This document shows, piece by piece, positions 1 to 11,948 of a DNA stretch of 64,000 nt. The translations under genes and the position numbers were made by a program. The DNA lies in assembly GCA_030418115.1 (NCBI GenBank), contig JAUHQD010000004.1:211954-275953 (forward strand), given 5' to 3'. Within the stretch, counting starts at the first letter, position 1; each line of letters starts with the position of its first letter. This DNA comes from Alteromonadaceae bacterium BrNp21-10 (GTDB lineage: Bacteria > Pseudomonadota > Gammaproteobacteria > Enterobacterales > Alteromonadaceae). The notes under the pieces are model-generated. The model was not told where the DNA came from. It did no database searches and was given only the letters and a program-made list of their open reading frames with translations.

Positions 1-327
1 AAAGAACAGCCTGAACCGGCTAAAACACCAGTAGAAGCTAAACCAAAGCGCGCGGCTAAAAAGCCCGCCGTTAAAAAAGCTGTAGCCAAGAAAACCACGA
101 CTAAAAAGGCTGCAGAAACCGAATCGACTAAACCAGACTCAATAGCGGCAGAAAAAACTACCACACCAACTAAGCCTGAGAAAAACAAAGCGCCGGCTGA
201 TATTGAAATAGACAATGACGCAACCATGATCGCATCAAGCTCAATCAATAAACCAGTAGAGCCTGATAGTAGCCCAATTGATGAAACCGTTATTGGTACA
301 CCAATATCAAAACCTAAACAGGATTAA
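1..327 (+). CDS. C-terminal part of a Lys/Ala/Pro-rich protein (5' end outside window)
   Basis: An open frame runs from base 1 to a TAA at 325-327, so only the last 108 residues are visible. They are low-complexity: Lys/Ala/Pro repeats (KRAAKKPAVKKAV type) followed by an acidic-Ser/Thr tail with two similar segments, DATMIASSSI and DETVIGTPI. No catalytic domain is visible, and the function lies in the missing N-terminal part. The next gene starts 2 bases after the stop, so the two are almost certainly co-transcribed. Such tails occur in many envelope or nucleoid proteins; I do not recognise the family. Confidence 0.6.
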   Translation, partial: KEQPEPAKTPVEAKPKRAAKKPAVKKAVAKKTTTKKAAETESTKPDSIAAEKTTTPTKPEKNKAPADIEIDNDATMIASSSINKPVEPDSSPIDETVIGTPISKPKQD

Positions 328-329
328 AC

Positions 330-1310
330 GTGAGGCATCTTTTTACCCTTGCTGTACTAGCTTTGTTTGCTAGCGGGTGTAGCACTACCACCTCAACAAT
401 GATTTCGTCTGATAAAGACTTTTACATTGTGCAAGCCAGTGGCCAAGATAACTACTCAACTCTTGCTGAAAAGTATTTGGGTAATAGCGAAATGGCAAGT
501 GTGATCCAGCGTTACAATCCCAGTATCGACATAATGCAGGGCAGCAAAATTGCTATTCCCAAGCACAATCACAATGCATCCAGTGTCTTTAGCAATGGCT
601 ATCAACAAATTCCCATTTTGTGTTACCACCAATTTACTGATGACGATCAAGATCGCAGTAAAATGGTGGTATCCAAACGCGAGTTTGAGGAACAAATGGC
701 CTACCTAAAAGAAAATAACTATCAAGTGGTTAGCCTAAGAGAGGTCAGTGCCTTTTTAAAGGGTGAGCAAGCCCTGCCCGATAACGCCGTGGTGATTACC
801 GTTGATGACGGCTATCGTAGCTACTTTGAAGTGGCTTATCCCATTTTGAAAAAATATGGCTTTGCGTCAACCATGTTTGTATATCCCGACTTTATTGGGG
901 CAGGTTTGGCTCTATCTTGGAAACAAGTAAAAGCCCTTGAAGACGACCCTTTAGTGGATATTGAGTCCCACTCCAAAAGTCACGATAGCTTATCCATTAA
1001 GCCCAATGGTGAAAGTGAAGCAAAATATAACAAGCGACTAAAAGAAGAAGTGGAAACCACTGATAGAATCTTTAAACGCCGTATTGGCAAACGCTCTCTC
1101 TACTTTGCCTACCCTTATGGCAATAGCAGCAAACAATTAGTTGAACTGCTGGCCAAGAATAATTATGCATTGGCGATGACAGTTAAAAAGGGCTCTAATC
1201 CCAGTTTTGCTTCCCAGTACTTACTAAACCGCACCATGATTTATGGCAAAGATAGTTTGTCGACGTTTAAAAAGAGCCTCAAGGTATTTCAGGAATCAAA
1301 CTTAAAATAA
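330..1310 (+). CDS. LysM-containing polysaccharide deacetylase lipoprotein (CE4/NodB type)
   Basis: The 326-residue product has a lipoprotein signal peptide with lipobox ASGC (Cys17). A LysM-like domain follows at residues 31-78 (STLAEKYLG, ending IAIPK), then a NodB polysaccharide deacetylase domain from about 90. The domain shows the metal/catalytic pair TVDDGY (Asp159-Asp160), the metal-binding motif HSKSH (214-218) and FAYPYG (259-264). Proteins of this family remove N-acetyl groups from cell-wall or exopolysaccharide GlcNAc; the substrate here is unknown. The start is GTG, 2 bases after the upstream stop. The stop overlaps the next start (TAATG), so the genes form a tight operon. Confidence 0.85.
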   Translation: MRHLFTLAVLALFASGCSTTTSTMISSDKDFYIVQASGQDNYSTLAEKYLGNSEMASVIQRYNPSIDIMQGSKIAIPKHNHNASSVFSNGYQQIPILCYHQFTDDDQDRSKMVVSKREFEEQMAYLKENNYQVVSLREVSAFLKGEQALPDNAVVITVDDGYRSYFEVAYPILKKYGFASTMFVYPDFIGAGLALSWKQVKALEDDPLVDIESHSKSHDSLSIKPNGESEAKYNKRLKEEVETTDRIFKRRIGKRSLYFAYPYGNSSKQLVELLAKNNYALAMTVKKGSNPSFASQYLLNRTMIYGKDSLSTFKKSLKVFQESNLK

Positions 1311-2221
1311 TGCAAATCCAACGCCTTACTACAATATTAATCATATTATTCATCGGCTTTGGCTGTTCTAATAATCCTATTGAAATGCGTTCGTTTATTG
1401 AGGTACGCCAACCCTTAGCTGAGCAGCTAGAGGCGGACAAACGCTATGCTGACGCTTTACAACAATGGCAAATATTAGCGATAGTTTATCCAGAAAATGA
1501 ACAAATCGAAGATAATATTGCACGCCTAAATCACACCATTGCGATACAAGTTAAAAAGTTGCGAAGCGCGTCCAATGAATATTTAAAAGCTAAGGATAAT
1601 CACAATTACCAACACACCAATCTTAAAATATTGGCTCTTCAGCCCAATGATGCGGAAGCGAAAAAAGCACTGCAAGAAATAGAATGGGAAAACGCCCATG
1701 ATGCAGCTAGTGAAAAAACGGCTGCCATAAACGAATATATTCAACAGTCACAAAAAAAGGCTAAGAAATCGATTCGCAAGAGCCAATACCAAACTTCTGC
1801 CACGGCTTTACTCAAAAATAAGAAATATGCAGAGTTGTTAAGCCTATCGGAAAAATATTTAGTAGAGCAACCAACCAATGAATTAGCTCGAGTGAACCTG
1901 TTTGAAAGCCTACGTGGGCTAGGGGATATTAAACTCGCGGCTGGCCAAAAAGAACAAAGCATTCCTTTGTTTGAAAAGGCATTGCTGGTCAATACTAGCG
2001 CTAATAAAAAGAAAGTTGCCAATCAAGTTAAGAAAATAAAACAACAATTATCAGACGAGTATTACCGCGCTGGCTTAGTACAGTTTAAAACCAATATAGA
2101 TGACGCTATTCAATCTTTTGAAAAAGCACAGTTTTATAATCCTGAAAATTATAAAGCAGTACAACAATACAGCCGAGCCAAAACCATTAGAGAAAATCTA
2201 ATAAAAATACGCGCTAATTAA
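1310..2221 (+). CDS. TPR-like lipoprotein
   Basis: The 303-residue product has a short hydrophobic N-terminus ending in lipobox GFGC (Cys about 19), so it is probably membrane-anchored in the periplasm. The rest is mostly alpha-helical with tetratricopeptide-like segments, for example around residues 50, 110, 185 and 255-280 (DAIQSFEKAQFYNPEN). The ATG overlaps the stop of the deacetylase gene by one base, which argues for translational coupling and a shared function in envelope polysaccharide handling. The last TPR resembles the C-terminus of the convergent LysM-TPR lipoprotein at 2632-3768. No enzyme motif is visible, so a scaffold role is inferred. Confidence 0.75.
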   Translation: MQIQRLTTILIILFIGFGCSNNPIEMRSFIEVRQPLAEQLEADKRYADALQQWQILAIVYPENEQIEDNIARLNHTIAIQVKKLRSASNEYLKAKDNHNYQHTNLKILALQPNDAEAKKALQEIEWENAHDAASEKTAAINEYIQQSQKKAKKSIRKSQYQTSATALLKNKKYAELLSLSEKYLVEQPTNELARVNLFESLRGLGDIKLAAGQKEQSIPLFEKALLVNTSANKKKVANQVKKIKQQLSDEYYRAGLVQFKTNIDDAIQSFEKAQFYNPENYKAVQQYSRAKTIRENLIKIRAN

Positions 2222-2585
2222 AGCCAACAGTCAGCTACTTTTTGACACTTCTTAAAGGCTTATTCTGACTCACTCGATTGCATGCCTTTAATAATTTTTT
2301 TAGATTGAAAGTGGATGAACGACGCAGAACGTTTATCTGCTGATAAAAGGTAAAAACGCTCTTGATCATTGATGATCATTAACCCCAAAACACTCCTCCA
2401 AACGCAACCTCTTTTATCATCAATATATCAATTTCTAGGCACTAATAGCGCCTGCATTTTTATTGAGTGTGGATAAAAACGCTTCGCTCTTTATATTCGA
2501 GCAATAGCATTCAGAACAATTAGAGCGAGATCTTTTATAGGATTTATTTAACTGAGGGCGGACGTGTTAAAAATAGGCATGAGAC
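2222..2585. other. Intergenic region, no gene seen
   Basis: About 360 AT-rich bases separate the stop of the TPR lipoprotein gene from the inverted repeat at 2586. There is one isolated DnaA-box-like TGTGGATAA at 2468-2476 and a small TGATCA repeat near 2365-2380. I see no open frame with a ribosome binding site and no tRNA. It is read only as a 3' spacer. Confidence 0.4.
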
Positions 2586-2627
2586 TAACCAAGTACTAAA
2601 CCGACAAATCAGTTTAGTACTTGGTTA
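2586..2627. repeat. Perfect 16-bp inverted repeat between convergent genes
   Basis: The arms 2586-2601 and 2612-2627 are exact reverse complements (TAACCAAGTACTAAAC) with a 10-base loop. It lies 4 bases past the stop of the minus-strand LysM-TPR gene and downstream of the plus-strand operon, so it probably ends transcription from both sides. There is no U-tract on either strand, which is atypical of an intrinsic terminator; a protein-binding operator is the alternative. Confidence 0.6.
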
Positions 2628-2631
2628 ATGG

Positions 2632-3768
2632 CTAATCTTTGATTTTTTCTAAGCGATCTTTAAGTTCTAATGCTTGTTGGCGATAAAGCTTAGCGCTAGT
2701 GTACTCAGGGTTGATTTCCAGCACCTTATTCCATTTTTCAATAGCGACATCTAACTCTTGGCGGCGGAAAGCTGAGGATGCTTCACGGTGCAACTGGTCG
2801 GAAATATCTTTCTGCAGCACCATTAAGTCTTCAGATGCTTCATCATTCTCCGGATTAAGATGTACAGCAAACTTATAATTATTAATTGCCGCAATCCCAT
2901 CACCATTGGTACTGTTTATATTGCCAGCTTCAGTGAGATATTGTGAAGCTAATAACTTATTAGAAGCAGATAAAGCCGCACCTTGTCCTTCTAAGGCTTT
3001 GATCGCCAAAGCACGCGTGGCATTGGTTAATGAACCAAAACTTTTTAAGGTTGCTAAGTGTTCAATTCCTTGCGCGAAATCATTAGATTCAATAGCAGAG
3101 GTTAATGCCGCAATAACGGATTCTTCAGTTACTACAGGCACTTCGACTTTTGATTCGACGACTGACTCTATGTCTTGCCCTTTTTTATCAGCAACTTGTT
3201 CTGCCGGTTCAGCAACAAAAGGCACTGGCTCACGCTTAATGACTTTAACTTTATTTTCTGGCTTGGTGGCATCACGAGCAATAACAGCCTCATTAGTCAT
3301 TGGAATATTAATCATTTGACCAATATTGACCCGGCTAGGATTACTAATATTATTGTATTTAGCTAACGCATAAAATTTTAATGCTGAGCCTAGATATTTT
3401 TTTGCCAACGTGGATAAACTTTCACCAGAAGACAATTTAACGGCAAATGAATTTTCTGGAAAATAATTAGTGGTGTCTTGGTTTATTTGCTGGAGTAAAT
3501 CTTTGGCTCTTGTGCTGTTTGGTATTTGGTCGAGATAAGCTTCCAGTTCGACGTTAGCCTTATCTTCCTCACCATGCTCCAAATACTCCAATGCTTTAAT
3601 AAAGCGTTGTTTAGAAGATAGATTAGGCTCAGCCACATAATTTGATACTTTTTTGGCTTGCTTTGCAGTCGTTTGGCCTTCATCTCCAGTAGCAACACAT
3701 CCAGAGAGAATAACCATCACCCCAGCTAAAATGATTGAGGTAAACTTTTGATCCCTACGAGTTAACAT
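2632..3768 (-). CDS. LysM-TPR lipoprotein
   Basis: Starting at the ATG at 3768, the product is 378 residues. This start gives an ideal lipoprotein signal (basic MLTRRDQK, hydrophobic stretch, lipobox ILSGC) and has a purine-rich GGTGG upstream; an in-frame ATG at 3810 would add 14 residues and spoil the signal. Residues 40-80 contain a TPR-like helix pair, about 108-158 a LysM domain (STLAKKYLG to INIPM), then an acidic linker, and about 215-378 TPR repeats (DVAIEKWNKVLEINPEY). The LysM and last TPR resemble the two convergent genes to the left. It is probably a peptidoglycan-binding scaffold; the exact role is unknown. Confidence 0.78.
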   Translation of the reverse strand: MLTRRDQKFTSIILAGVMVILSGCVATGDEGQTTAKQAKKVSNYVAEPNLSSKQRFIKALEYLEHGEEDKANVELEAYLDQIPNSTRAKDLLQQINQDTTNYFPENSFAVKLSSGESLSTLAKKYLGSALKFYALAKYNNISNPSRVNIGQMINIPMTNEAVIARDATKPENKVKVIKREPVPFVAEPAEQVADKKGQDIESVVESKVEVPVVTEESVIAALTSAIESNDFAQGIEHLATLKSFGSLTNATRALAIKALEGQGAALSASNKLLASQYLTEAGNINSTNGDGIAAINNYKFAVHLNPENDEASEDLMVLQKDISDQLHREASSAFRRQELDVAIEKWNKVLEINPEYTSAKLYRQQALELKDRLEKIKD

Positions 3769-3924
3769 TCTAAATCCCACCACCTGAAAAGTTATAAAGC
3801 TAAGCTGCAAATTTAATATAATTTAGCTAATGACTATAACATAATTTTTTTTAATTCCTATGACACTCAAAGTAGCCTTAATTTAACATACTGCAAAGTT
3901 TTGACTTTTAGCTTTTTAGAAAAC

Positions 3925-3952
3925 AAAAAACCTCGCAATTGCGAGGTTTTTT
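3925..3952 (-). terminator. Rho-independent terminator of the atp operon
   Basis: The arms are 3925-3936 and 3941-3952 (AAAAAACCTCGC / GCGAGGTTTTTT). On the minus strand the GC-rich hairpin is followed by a U-tract, 18 bases after the atpC stop. It is nearly symmetric, so it may also stop plus-strand transcripts. Confidence 0.9.
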
Positions 3953-3970
3953 TAAAAGCGATTTGACTGC

Positions 3971-4387
3971 TTATTTTCGAATACTTTTGATCAGTCTTAA
4001 CTGTGCAATTGCTGCAGCTAATTGTGATGCGGCTTCGGAATAATCAAAATCAGCGCTAGGGTTTGCGATATGCTCTTCCGCCCTACGTTTAGCTTCTAGT
4101 GCTGCGGCTTCGTCCAAATCTTCTGCACGAACTGCAACATCAGCCAACACGGTAACGTTACCGGGTTGAACTTCCAGCACACCACCAGCAATATAAATTA
4201 ATTGCTCGTGACCGTGCTGCTTAACCAAACGTACCATTCCAGGTTTTAGGGTGGTCAGCAGAGGAGCGTGGCCAGGGTGTATACCCAACTCACCTTCGCT
4301 ACCTGTGATCTGAATTGTTTCAACACGACCAGAAAAAATCTTATCTTCCGCGCTTACTACATCCAGATGAACTGTCATTGCTGCCAT
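3971..4387 (-). CDS. atpC: ATP synthase F1 epsilon subunit
   Basis: The 138-residue epsilon subunit is part of the central stalk of F1; it couples rotation to catalysis and can inhibit ATP hydrolysis. The N-terminal beta-sandwich ([32 protein letters not shown]) and the C-terminal helical hairpin ([18 protein letters not shown]) are typical, and the length equals the family norm. AGGAGG lies 5 bases before the ATG at 4387, which supports this start over a second ATG three codons in. It is the last gene of the operon, followed by a strong terminator. Confidence 0.97.
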   Translation of the reverse strand: MAAMTVHLDVVSAEDKIFSGRVETIQITGSEGELGIHPGHAPLLTTLKPGMVRLVKQHGHEQLIYIAGGVLEVQPGNVTVLADVAVRAEDLDEAAALEAKRRAEEHIANPSADFDYSEAASQLAAAIAQLRLIKSIRK

Positions 4388-4409
4388 TGAACCCTCCTAA
4401 AGGTTTCGG

Positions 4410-5813
<1,404 letters not shown>

Positions 5814-5824
5814 TTAAACCTTGC

Positions 5825-6685
5825 CTACACCGCTGCCGCGCCGCCACAAATTTCACTAATCTCTTGTGTAATTGCAGCTTGACGTGCTTTGTTGTATATC
5901 AGTTGTAAATCATCAATTAGATCGCCCGCGTTATCTGTTGCGGCTTTCATAGCGACCATACGCGCAGCTTGTTCTGATGCTGCATTTTCGACGACTCCCT
6001 GATACACCTGAGATTCCATATAACGAACCAATAATAAATCCATAATAGGTTTTGGATCTGGTTCAAAAATGTAATCCCAACGATGTTTCAAATTCTCATC
6101 ATCTGATTTTGGCAGAGGCAATAATTGCTCAATTTTAGGCTCTTGCGTCATGGTGTTTACAAATTTGTTATACACCAAAAACAAGCGGTCGATTTTGCCT
6201 TCGTCGTAAGCGTTTAGCATTACTTTCACTAAACCGATTACGTCACTAACACTAGGCGCATCGCCGATACCAGATTCTGCCGCCAACACATCACCACCAA
6301 AGCGATTAAAAAACGCACATGCTTTAGAGCCCAGAGCAGAAAATTCAACTTCCACTCCTTTTTGTCTCCAAGCCATTACATCTTTCGTCACTGCTTTGAA
6401 CTCGTTGGTATTTAAACCACCACAAAGTCCACGGTCAGTAGAAATAACGATGTAACCTACACGTTTTACTTCTCGCTCTTCCAAATAAGGATGGCGATAT
6501 TCAAGGTTGGCATTAGCAAGATGGCCGATCACCTTACGCATACTTTGGGCGTATGGACGGCTAGCCGCCATACGGTCTTGCGCCTTTTTCATTTTAGACG
6601 CTGCAACCATTTCCATTGCGCTGGTGATCTTCTGAGTATTTTTAATACTCCCGATCTTACCTTTTATCTCTTTATCGCCGGCCAT
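5825..6685 (-). CDS. atpG: ATP synthase F1 gamma subunit
   Basis: The 286-residue gamma subunit forms the rotating coiled-coil shaft of F1. The N-terminal helix ([32 protein letters not shown]) and the C-terminal helix ([23 protein letters not shown]) that pair in the rotor are both clear, as is GLCGGLN at about 86-92. Length is normal. It lies in the conserved order between atpA and atpD. Confidence 0.98.
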   Translation of the reverse strand: MAGDKEIKGKIGSIKNTQKITSAMEMVAASKMKKAQDRMAASRPYAQSMRKVIGHLANANLEYRHPYLEEREVKRVGYIVISTDRGLCGGLNTNEFKAVTKDVMAWRQKGVEVEFSALGSKACAFFNRFGGDVLAAESGIGDAPSVSDVIGLVKVMLNAYDEGKIDRLFLVYNKFVNTMTQEPKIEQLLPLPKSDDENLKHRWDYIFEPDPKPIMDLLLVRYMESQVYQGVVENAASEQAARMVAMKAATDNAGDLIDDLQLIYNKARQAAITQEISEICGGAAAV

Positions 6686-6737
6686 GACTATCTCCTCGAT
6701 TACTCAACGACCGATGCGCCAAAGCGCATCGACTGTA

Positions 6738-8279
6738 TTACCAGGTTTGGGTTGCCTTGAATTTATCAATTGCTTCTTTCAAAGACGACTCAATATCATC
6801 GTTGTAGTTACCTGAACTACCAATAGAAGTCATAAGCTCGGCATATTCAGTGTTCATATAAGAATGTAACGCTGCTTCAAAATCCAACACTTTGTTTAAA
6901 GCGATGTCTTTCAAATAGCCTTTTTCTACTGCGAACAATGATAATGCCATGTCAGGTACTGACAATGGCGCATATTGCTTTTGCTTCATCAATTCAGTGG
7001 CGCGCTCACCATGCTCTAACTGAGCACGTGTCGCTTCATCTAAATCTGATGCAAACTGAGAGAACGCTGCCAATTCACGATACTGGGCTAATGCTAAACG
7101 AATACCACCACCTAACTTCTTGATGATTTTAGTTTGCGCAGCACCACCAACACGAGATACCGAAACACCGGCGTTTACCGCAGGACGAATACCCGCGTTA
7201 AATAAGTCAGTTTCTAAGAAAATCTGACCATCGGTAATCGAGATTACGTTAGTTGGTACGAAAGCAGATACGTCACCCGCTTGGGTTTCAATGATAGGTA
7301 AGGCGGTTAAAGAACCGGTTTTACCTTTCACTTCACCGTTAGTGTAACGCTCAACATATACTTCGTTTACACGTGCAGCACGTTCTAATAAGCGTGAGTG
7401 AAGATAGAAAACATCACCAGGATAAGCTTCACGACCCGGAGGACGACGAAGTAATAATGACACCTGACGATAGGCTACTGCTTGCTTAGATAAATCATCA
7501 TAAACAATCAATGCATCTTCACCGCGGTCACGGAAATACTCACCCATAGTACAACCAGAGTAAGGAGCCAAATATTGTAGTGCAGCTGATTCTGAAGCAG
7601 AAGCCGCAACAATAATGGTGTTTTCCAATGCACCGTGTTCTTCTAATTTACGTACAACGTTAGCGATAGTAGAAGCTTTCTGGCCAATGGCAACGTACAC
7701 ACATTTTACGCCAGTGCTTTTTTGATTGATGATGGCATCAATCGCTAATGCTGTTTTACCGGTTTGACGGTCACCGATGATCAGCTCACGCTGACCACGA
7801 CCCACTGGGATCATGGAATCGATAGACTTATAACCGGTTTGAATAGGTTGGTCGACCGACCGACGTTCAATTACACCAGGAGCAATTTTTTCTACTGGCT
7901 CAAAACCAGCAGCATCAATTGCGCCTTTTCCGTCAATTGGCTCACCTAAGGTGTTTACAACACGTCCTAACAAGTTAGGACCAACAGGCACTTCAAGAAT
8001 ACGACCTGTTGATTGTACTTTTACACCTTCTTGTAGATCCGCATAGGGACCCATCACTACTGCACCGACAGAGTCACGCTCTAAGTTCAATGCGATAGCG
8101 TAACGACTACCTGGAAGTTCGATCATTTCACCTTGCATAACATCTGCAAGGCCGTGAATACGAATGATACCGTCAGTAACACCAACAATAGTACCTTCGT
8201 TTCGAGCTTCACTTACTACTTCAAACTGGTCAATTCTTTTCTTGATCAGTTCGGCGATTTCAGTGGAATTCAGTTGCAT
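6738..8279 (-). CDS. atpA: ATP synthase F1 alpha subunit
   Basis: The 513-residue non-catalytic nucleotide-binding subunit of F1 has its Walker A loop GDRQTGKT at 169-176. I place the start at the ATG at 8279 ([16 protein letters not shown], as in other gammaproteobacteria). The GGGG sequence lies 8 bases before it, whereas for the ATG two codons earlier (8285) it is only 2 bases away. C-terminal segments ([18 protein letters not shown]) are typical. The gene is 14 bases after atpH. Confidence 0.97.
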   Translation of the reverse strand: MQLNSTEIAELIKKRIDQFEVVSEARNEGTIVGVTDGIIRIHGLADVMQGEMIELPGSRYAIALNLERDSVGAVVMGPYADLQEGVKVQSTGRILEVPVGPNLLGRVVNTLGEPIDGKGAIDAAGFEPVEKIAPGVIERRSVDQPIQTGYKSIDSMIPVGRGQRELIIGDRQTGKTALAIDAIINQKSTGVKCVYVAIGQKASTIANVVRKLEEHGALENTIIVAASASESAALQYLAPYSGCTMGEYFRDRGEDALIVYDDLSKQAVAYRQVSLLLRRPPGREAYPGDVFYLHSRLLERAARVNEVYVERYTNGEVKGKTGSLTALPIIETQAGDVSAFVPTNVISITDGQIFLETDLFNAGIRPAVNAGVSVSRVGGAAQTKIIKKLGGGIRLALAQYRELAAFSQFASDLDEATRAQLEHGERATELMKQKQYAPLSVPDMALSLFAVEKGYLKDIALNKVLDFEAALHSYMNTEYAELMTSIGSSGNYNDDIESSLKEAIDKFKATQTW

Positions 8280-8292
8280 CCTCATTTCCCCG

Positions 8293-8826
8293 TTATGCTT
8301 GTAACGCGTCTGAAAGACGGTTTAATTTACTTCGAACAGAACCGTCGATTACTGTGTCACCAGCTTTAACTACAAAACCAGCAATTAATTCAGGATCCAC
8401 GTTACAATTCAGCTTAACTTTTCGAGACAGGCGTTTTTCAAGCGACGCGCTAATATCGAGTTTTTGTTGTTTGGTTAATTTAACTGCGGAAGTGACGTCA
8501 ACATCAGCTTCTTTGTCATAATCAGCTTTATAACCATTGAACAATGTCAATATTGCCGGAAGCGTTTTCAAACGTCCGTTCTCAGCCAGCACTTTAATAA
8601 AGTTTTGACCATTTTGATCGAGTTGTTCACCACAAATGTTGGCGAATAATTCACCTAGCTTATCCGTAGACATTAACCCGGAAAGCAAAGGCTTTACCTG
8701 ATCATTAGTAGCTACTTCTGCAGCAAAAAATAACATTTGCTGCCAAGCTTCTATGGCTTTGTTCTCAACCGCATATTCAAAAGCCGCTTTGGCGTAAGGT
8801 CGAGCAATGGTTGCCATTTCAGACAT
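8293..8826 (-). CDS. atpH: ATP synthase F1 delta subunit
   Basis: The 177-residue delta subunit links the top of F1 to the b-subunit peripheral stalk. It opens with [20 protein letters not shown], the hallmark N-terminal helix, and ends with the beta-strand region around [27 protein letters not shown]. Length is the family norm. It overlaps nothing and is separated by 14 bases from atpF and from atpA. Confidence 0.97.
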   Translation of the reverse strand: MSEMATIARPYAKAAFEYAVENKAIEAWQQMLFFAAEVATNDQVKPLLSGLMSTDKLGELFANICGEQLDQNGQNFIKVLAENGRLKTLPAILTLFNGYKADYDKEADVDVTSAVKLTKQQKLDISASLEKRLSRKVKLNCNVDPELIAGFVVKAGDTVIDGSVRSKLNRLSDALQA

Positions 8827-8840
8827 AAGCCCTTACTCCC

Positions 8841-9311
8841 TTATAGCTCAGCGACAAGTTTTTCAACTATGTCACTTTGTGCAGCTGCATCGATTTCACG
8901 AGCAAGAATTTTCTCAGCACCAGCAACTGCAATAGCCGCTACCTGTTGACGTAATTCTTCTCTGGCACGATTGCGTTCTGCTTCGACTTCAGCCTGACCT
9001 TGAGCCATGATTTTTTCACGCTCTTGGTGCGCACGTTGGGTCTCTTCATCAACAATCTGAGAACCACGTTTTTTAGCCTGTTCAATAATGTCAGCTGCTT
9101 GCGATTTTGCATCTTTCAACTTTGCAGTGGCTTTTTCTTGAGCCAACTCTAAGTCTTTTTCAGCACGATCTGACGCAGCTAAACCATCAGCAATTTTCTT
9201 TTGGCGTTCTTCAATCGCATTCATTATTGGCGGCCATACATATTTCATGCAGAACCACACAAAAACGATAAATGCGATTAATTCACCCAATAGAGTGGCG
9301 TTAATATTCAA
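8841..9311 (-). CDS. atpF: ATP synthase Fo b subunit
   Basis: The 156-residue b subunit is the peripheral stalk. One N-terminal transmembrane helix (residues about 5-27, with Pro27-Pro28) is followed by a long charged coiled coil rich in Ala, Glu, Lys and Arg. It starts [20 protein letters not shown] as in E. coli and has the expected length. It connects the membrane a subunit with delta and alpha. Confidence 0.97.
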   Translation of the reverse strand: MNINATLLGELIAFIVFVWFCMKYVWPPIMNAIEERQKKIADGLAASDRAEKDLELAQEKATAKLKDAKSQAADIIEQAKKRGSQIVDEETQRAHQEREKIMAQGQAEVEAERNRAREELRQQVAAIAVAGAEKILAREIDAAAQSDIVEKLVAEL

Positions 9312-9349
9312 AACCGCTCCTCCTCAATTCGTTGTTTTCCAATGGGTGC

Positions 9350-9604
<255 letters not shown>

Positions 9605-9719
9605 TCACCTTTTGTGTTTAAAGTTAAAGTTTAAAAAATAAAATTGTAAATCGTTTTTAGGGCTTCCTGCCCTTTACCCTTGCGGGTCAGCAAATGCTGT
9701 TTTAATTCTTTCCAAAAAT

Positions 9720-10523
<804 letters not shown>

Positions 10524-10554
10524 TTATCCCAATTGTTTAAAGTTAAAATTCTGT

Positions 10555-10956
10555 TTATTGGTCACGGTGTTGTTCACCCTGACTTAAAAAAATCATATAC
10601 GGCCATTGAGCCACCAGCGTAATAATAAAACCTACCAATAATGGCATTGCTGGCAGTGCTAACCATTGAAAAGCAACAATGAATAGCACCATAGTTAAAA
10701 TTAATTTGAGTTTTAATCCTTGATTAAAACTTTTTACCACCAGTTTATTTTTACTGGCTCCGGCGTACCTAAACGCCAATGTACCAAATATAAAATTGGT
10801 CATCGCACTGACCATTGCACCAAAAAAAACTGCTAATGCTATTTCGGGTTGCCAAAATAGGGCGCTTGCACCAGCACTAAGCAACGCAATACAAGTTTGG
10901 AAAAGCAAAATCTTATTAACCAGATTTCGTCCACTTGCGGCCAATAATTGATTCAT
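10555..10956 (-). CDS. atpI: ATP synthase assembly protein I
   Basis: The 133-residue protein has four hydrophobic segments and belongs to the AtpI family, which helps c-ring assembly and magnesium handling but is not essential. I use the ATG at 10956 (MNQLLAASGRNLVNKILL). It has GGAAAG 7 bases upstream and lies downstream of the promoter at 10997-11024. A TTG at 10983 would add nine residues and sit only a few bases after the predicted transcription start. First gene of the operon. Confidence 0.9.
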   Translation of the reverse strand: MNQLLAASGRNLVNKILLFQTCIALLSAGASALFWQPEIALAVFFGAMVSAMTNFIFGTLAFRYAGASKNKLVVKSFNQGLKLKLILTMVLFIVAFQWLALPAMPLLVGFIITLVAQWPYMIFLSQGEQHRDQ

Positions 10957-10996
10957 TAACGTCTTTCCGCACATCAACTTCAATAAAAGCGCCGGA

Positions 10997-11024
10997 ATTA
11001 TACTGTTTTACGGGGCTTTTACAA
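10997..11024 (-). promoter_or_regulatory. Predicted sigma-70 promoter of the atp operon
   Basis: On the minus strand TTGTAA (11019-11024) is followed by a 16-base spacer and a perfect TATAAT (10997-11002). Transcription would begin near 10990, about 34 bases before the atpI start. Imperfect arms AAAAGC/GCTTTT around the -10 could also form the parB 3' hairpin. Confidence 0.7.
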
Positions 11025-11052
11025 CCTGTAACAATTTGCCGTAATTAAACGA

Positions 11053-11931
11053 TCATTTGCTCTTTAAGTGGGCAATAATACCGTCGAGCTCATCCAAACT
11101 GCTGTAATTAATCACCATCTTGCCTCTACCCTTCGCATTATGGCTTAAGCTAACGGCTGCGCCTAAATTTTCAGATAATTCAGTTTCTAGCCTTTTCACA
11201 TCCGGATCGGCTTTTTTATCCAGTTTATCTGTTTTAGGTTGTTGATATTTACGCACTAAATTTTCTGTATCGCGTACCGTTAAGCCTTTGCCAGAGACTA
11301 TTTGCGCAGCTTCGGTTTGTATATCACCTTCTAGGGATAACAAGGCTCGCGCATGCCCCATTTCAATGTCGCCATGCTCCAATAATAATTTCACATCTTC
11401 ATTGAGATTATTTAGACGTAATAAATTGGTCACACTGGCCCGCGATTTACCGACGGCTTCAGCGACTTCTTGGTGAGTTAAATCAAATTCTTTGAGTAAG
11501 CGTTCCAATGCTTGCGCTTCTTCCATGGCATTCAGATCTTCACGCTGAATATTTTCTATTAGTGCAATAGCAACCGCGGCATCATCTTCAACATTTTTAA
11601 TAATGCACGGCACTTCATGTAAATGCGCTAACTGGGAAGCACGCCAACGACGTTCACCCGCAATAATTTCGAATTTTTTATCCGCGACTTTACGTACGAC
11701 AATGGGCTGAATTACCCCTTGGGAACGAATTGATGAAGCTAAATCTTCCAGACCATCCGGTGACATATCTTTACGAGGTTGATATTTACCTGGCTGTAAA
11801 AATTCAATGGGTATTTTTTGTAATTCACTACGATCTTCATCGTTGTTTTCATTGACGGAATCGCGATTTTGCTGACTTGTTGCCAATAAAGCATCCAATC
11901 CTCTGCCAAGTCCTCGTTTTTTTGTAGACAT
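11053..11931 (-). CDS. parB: Chromosome partitioning protein ParB (CTP-dependent parS clamp)
   Basis: The 292-residue ParB binds parS and spreads along origin-proximal DNA. The N-terminal ParB domain has the CTP-binding GERRWRA motif (about 100-106). The HTH follows at about 150-175 (LTHQEVAEAVGKSRASVTNLLRL), and the C-terminal dimerisation segment closes the protein. The start MSTKKRGLGRGLDALL is the conserved ParA-stimulating end. It lies 17 bases after parA. Its binding sites are predicted inside recF at 26559 and 27186. Confidence 0.97.
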   Translation of the reverse strand: MSTKKRGLGRGLDALLATSQQNRDSVNENNDEDRSELQKIPIEFLQPGKYQPRKDMSPDGLEDLASSIRSQGVIQPIVVRKVADKKFEIIAGERRWRASQLAHLHEVPCIIKNVEDDAAVAIALIENIQREDLNAMEEAQALERLLKEFDLTHQEVAEAVGKSRASVTNLLRLNNLNEDVKLLLEHGDIEMGHARALLSLEGDIQTEAAQIVSGKGLTVRDTENLVRKYQQPKTDKLDKKADPDVKRLETELSENLGAAVSLSHNAKGRGKMVINYSSLDELDGIIAHLKSK

Positions 11932-11948
11932 GCGTTCCTCTAAAATTT

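Noticed and set aside
2468..2476. TGTGGATAA DnaA-box sequence near 2.5 kb
   Set aside because: Single isolated copy with no neighbour box or unwinding element; a 9-mer is expected by chance in an AT-rich 64 kb window.
10985..11024. Hairpin AAAAGC...GCTTTT as a parB terminator
   Set aside because: The stem is imperfect with a long loop and overlaps a better-supported atp promoter (TTGTAA-16-TATAAT).
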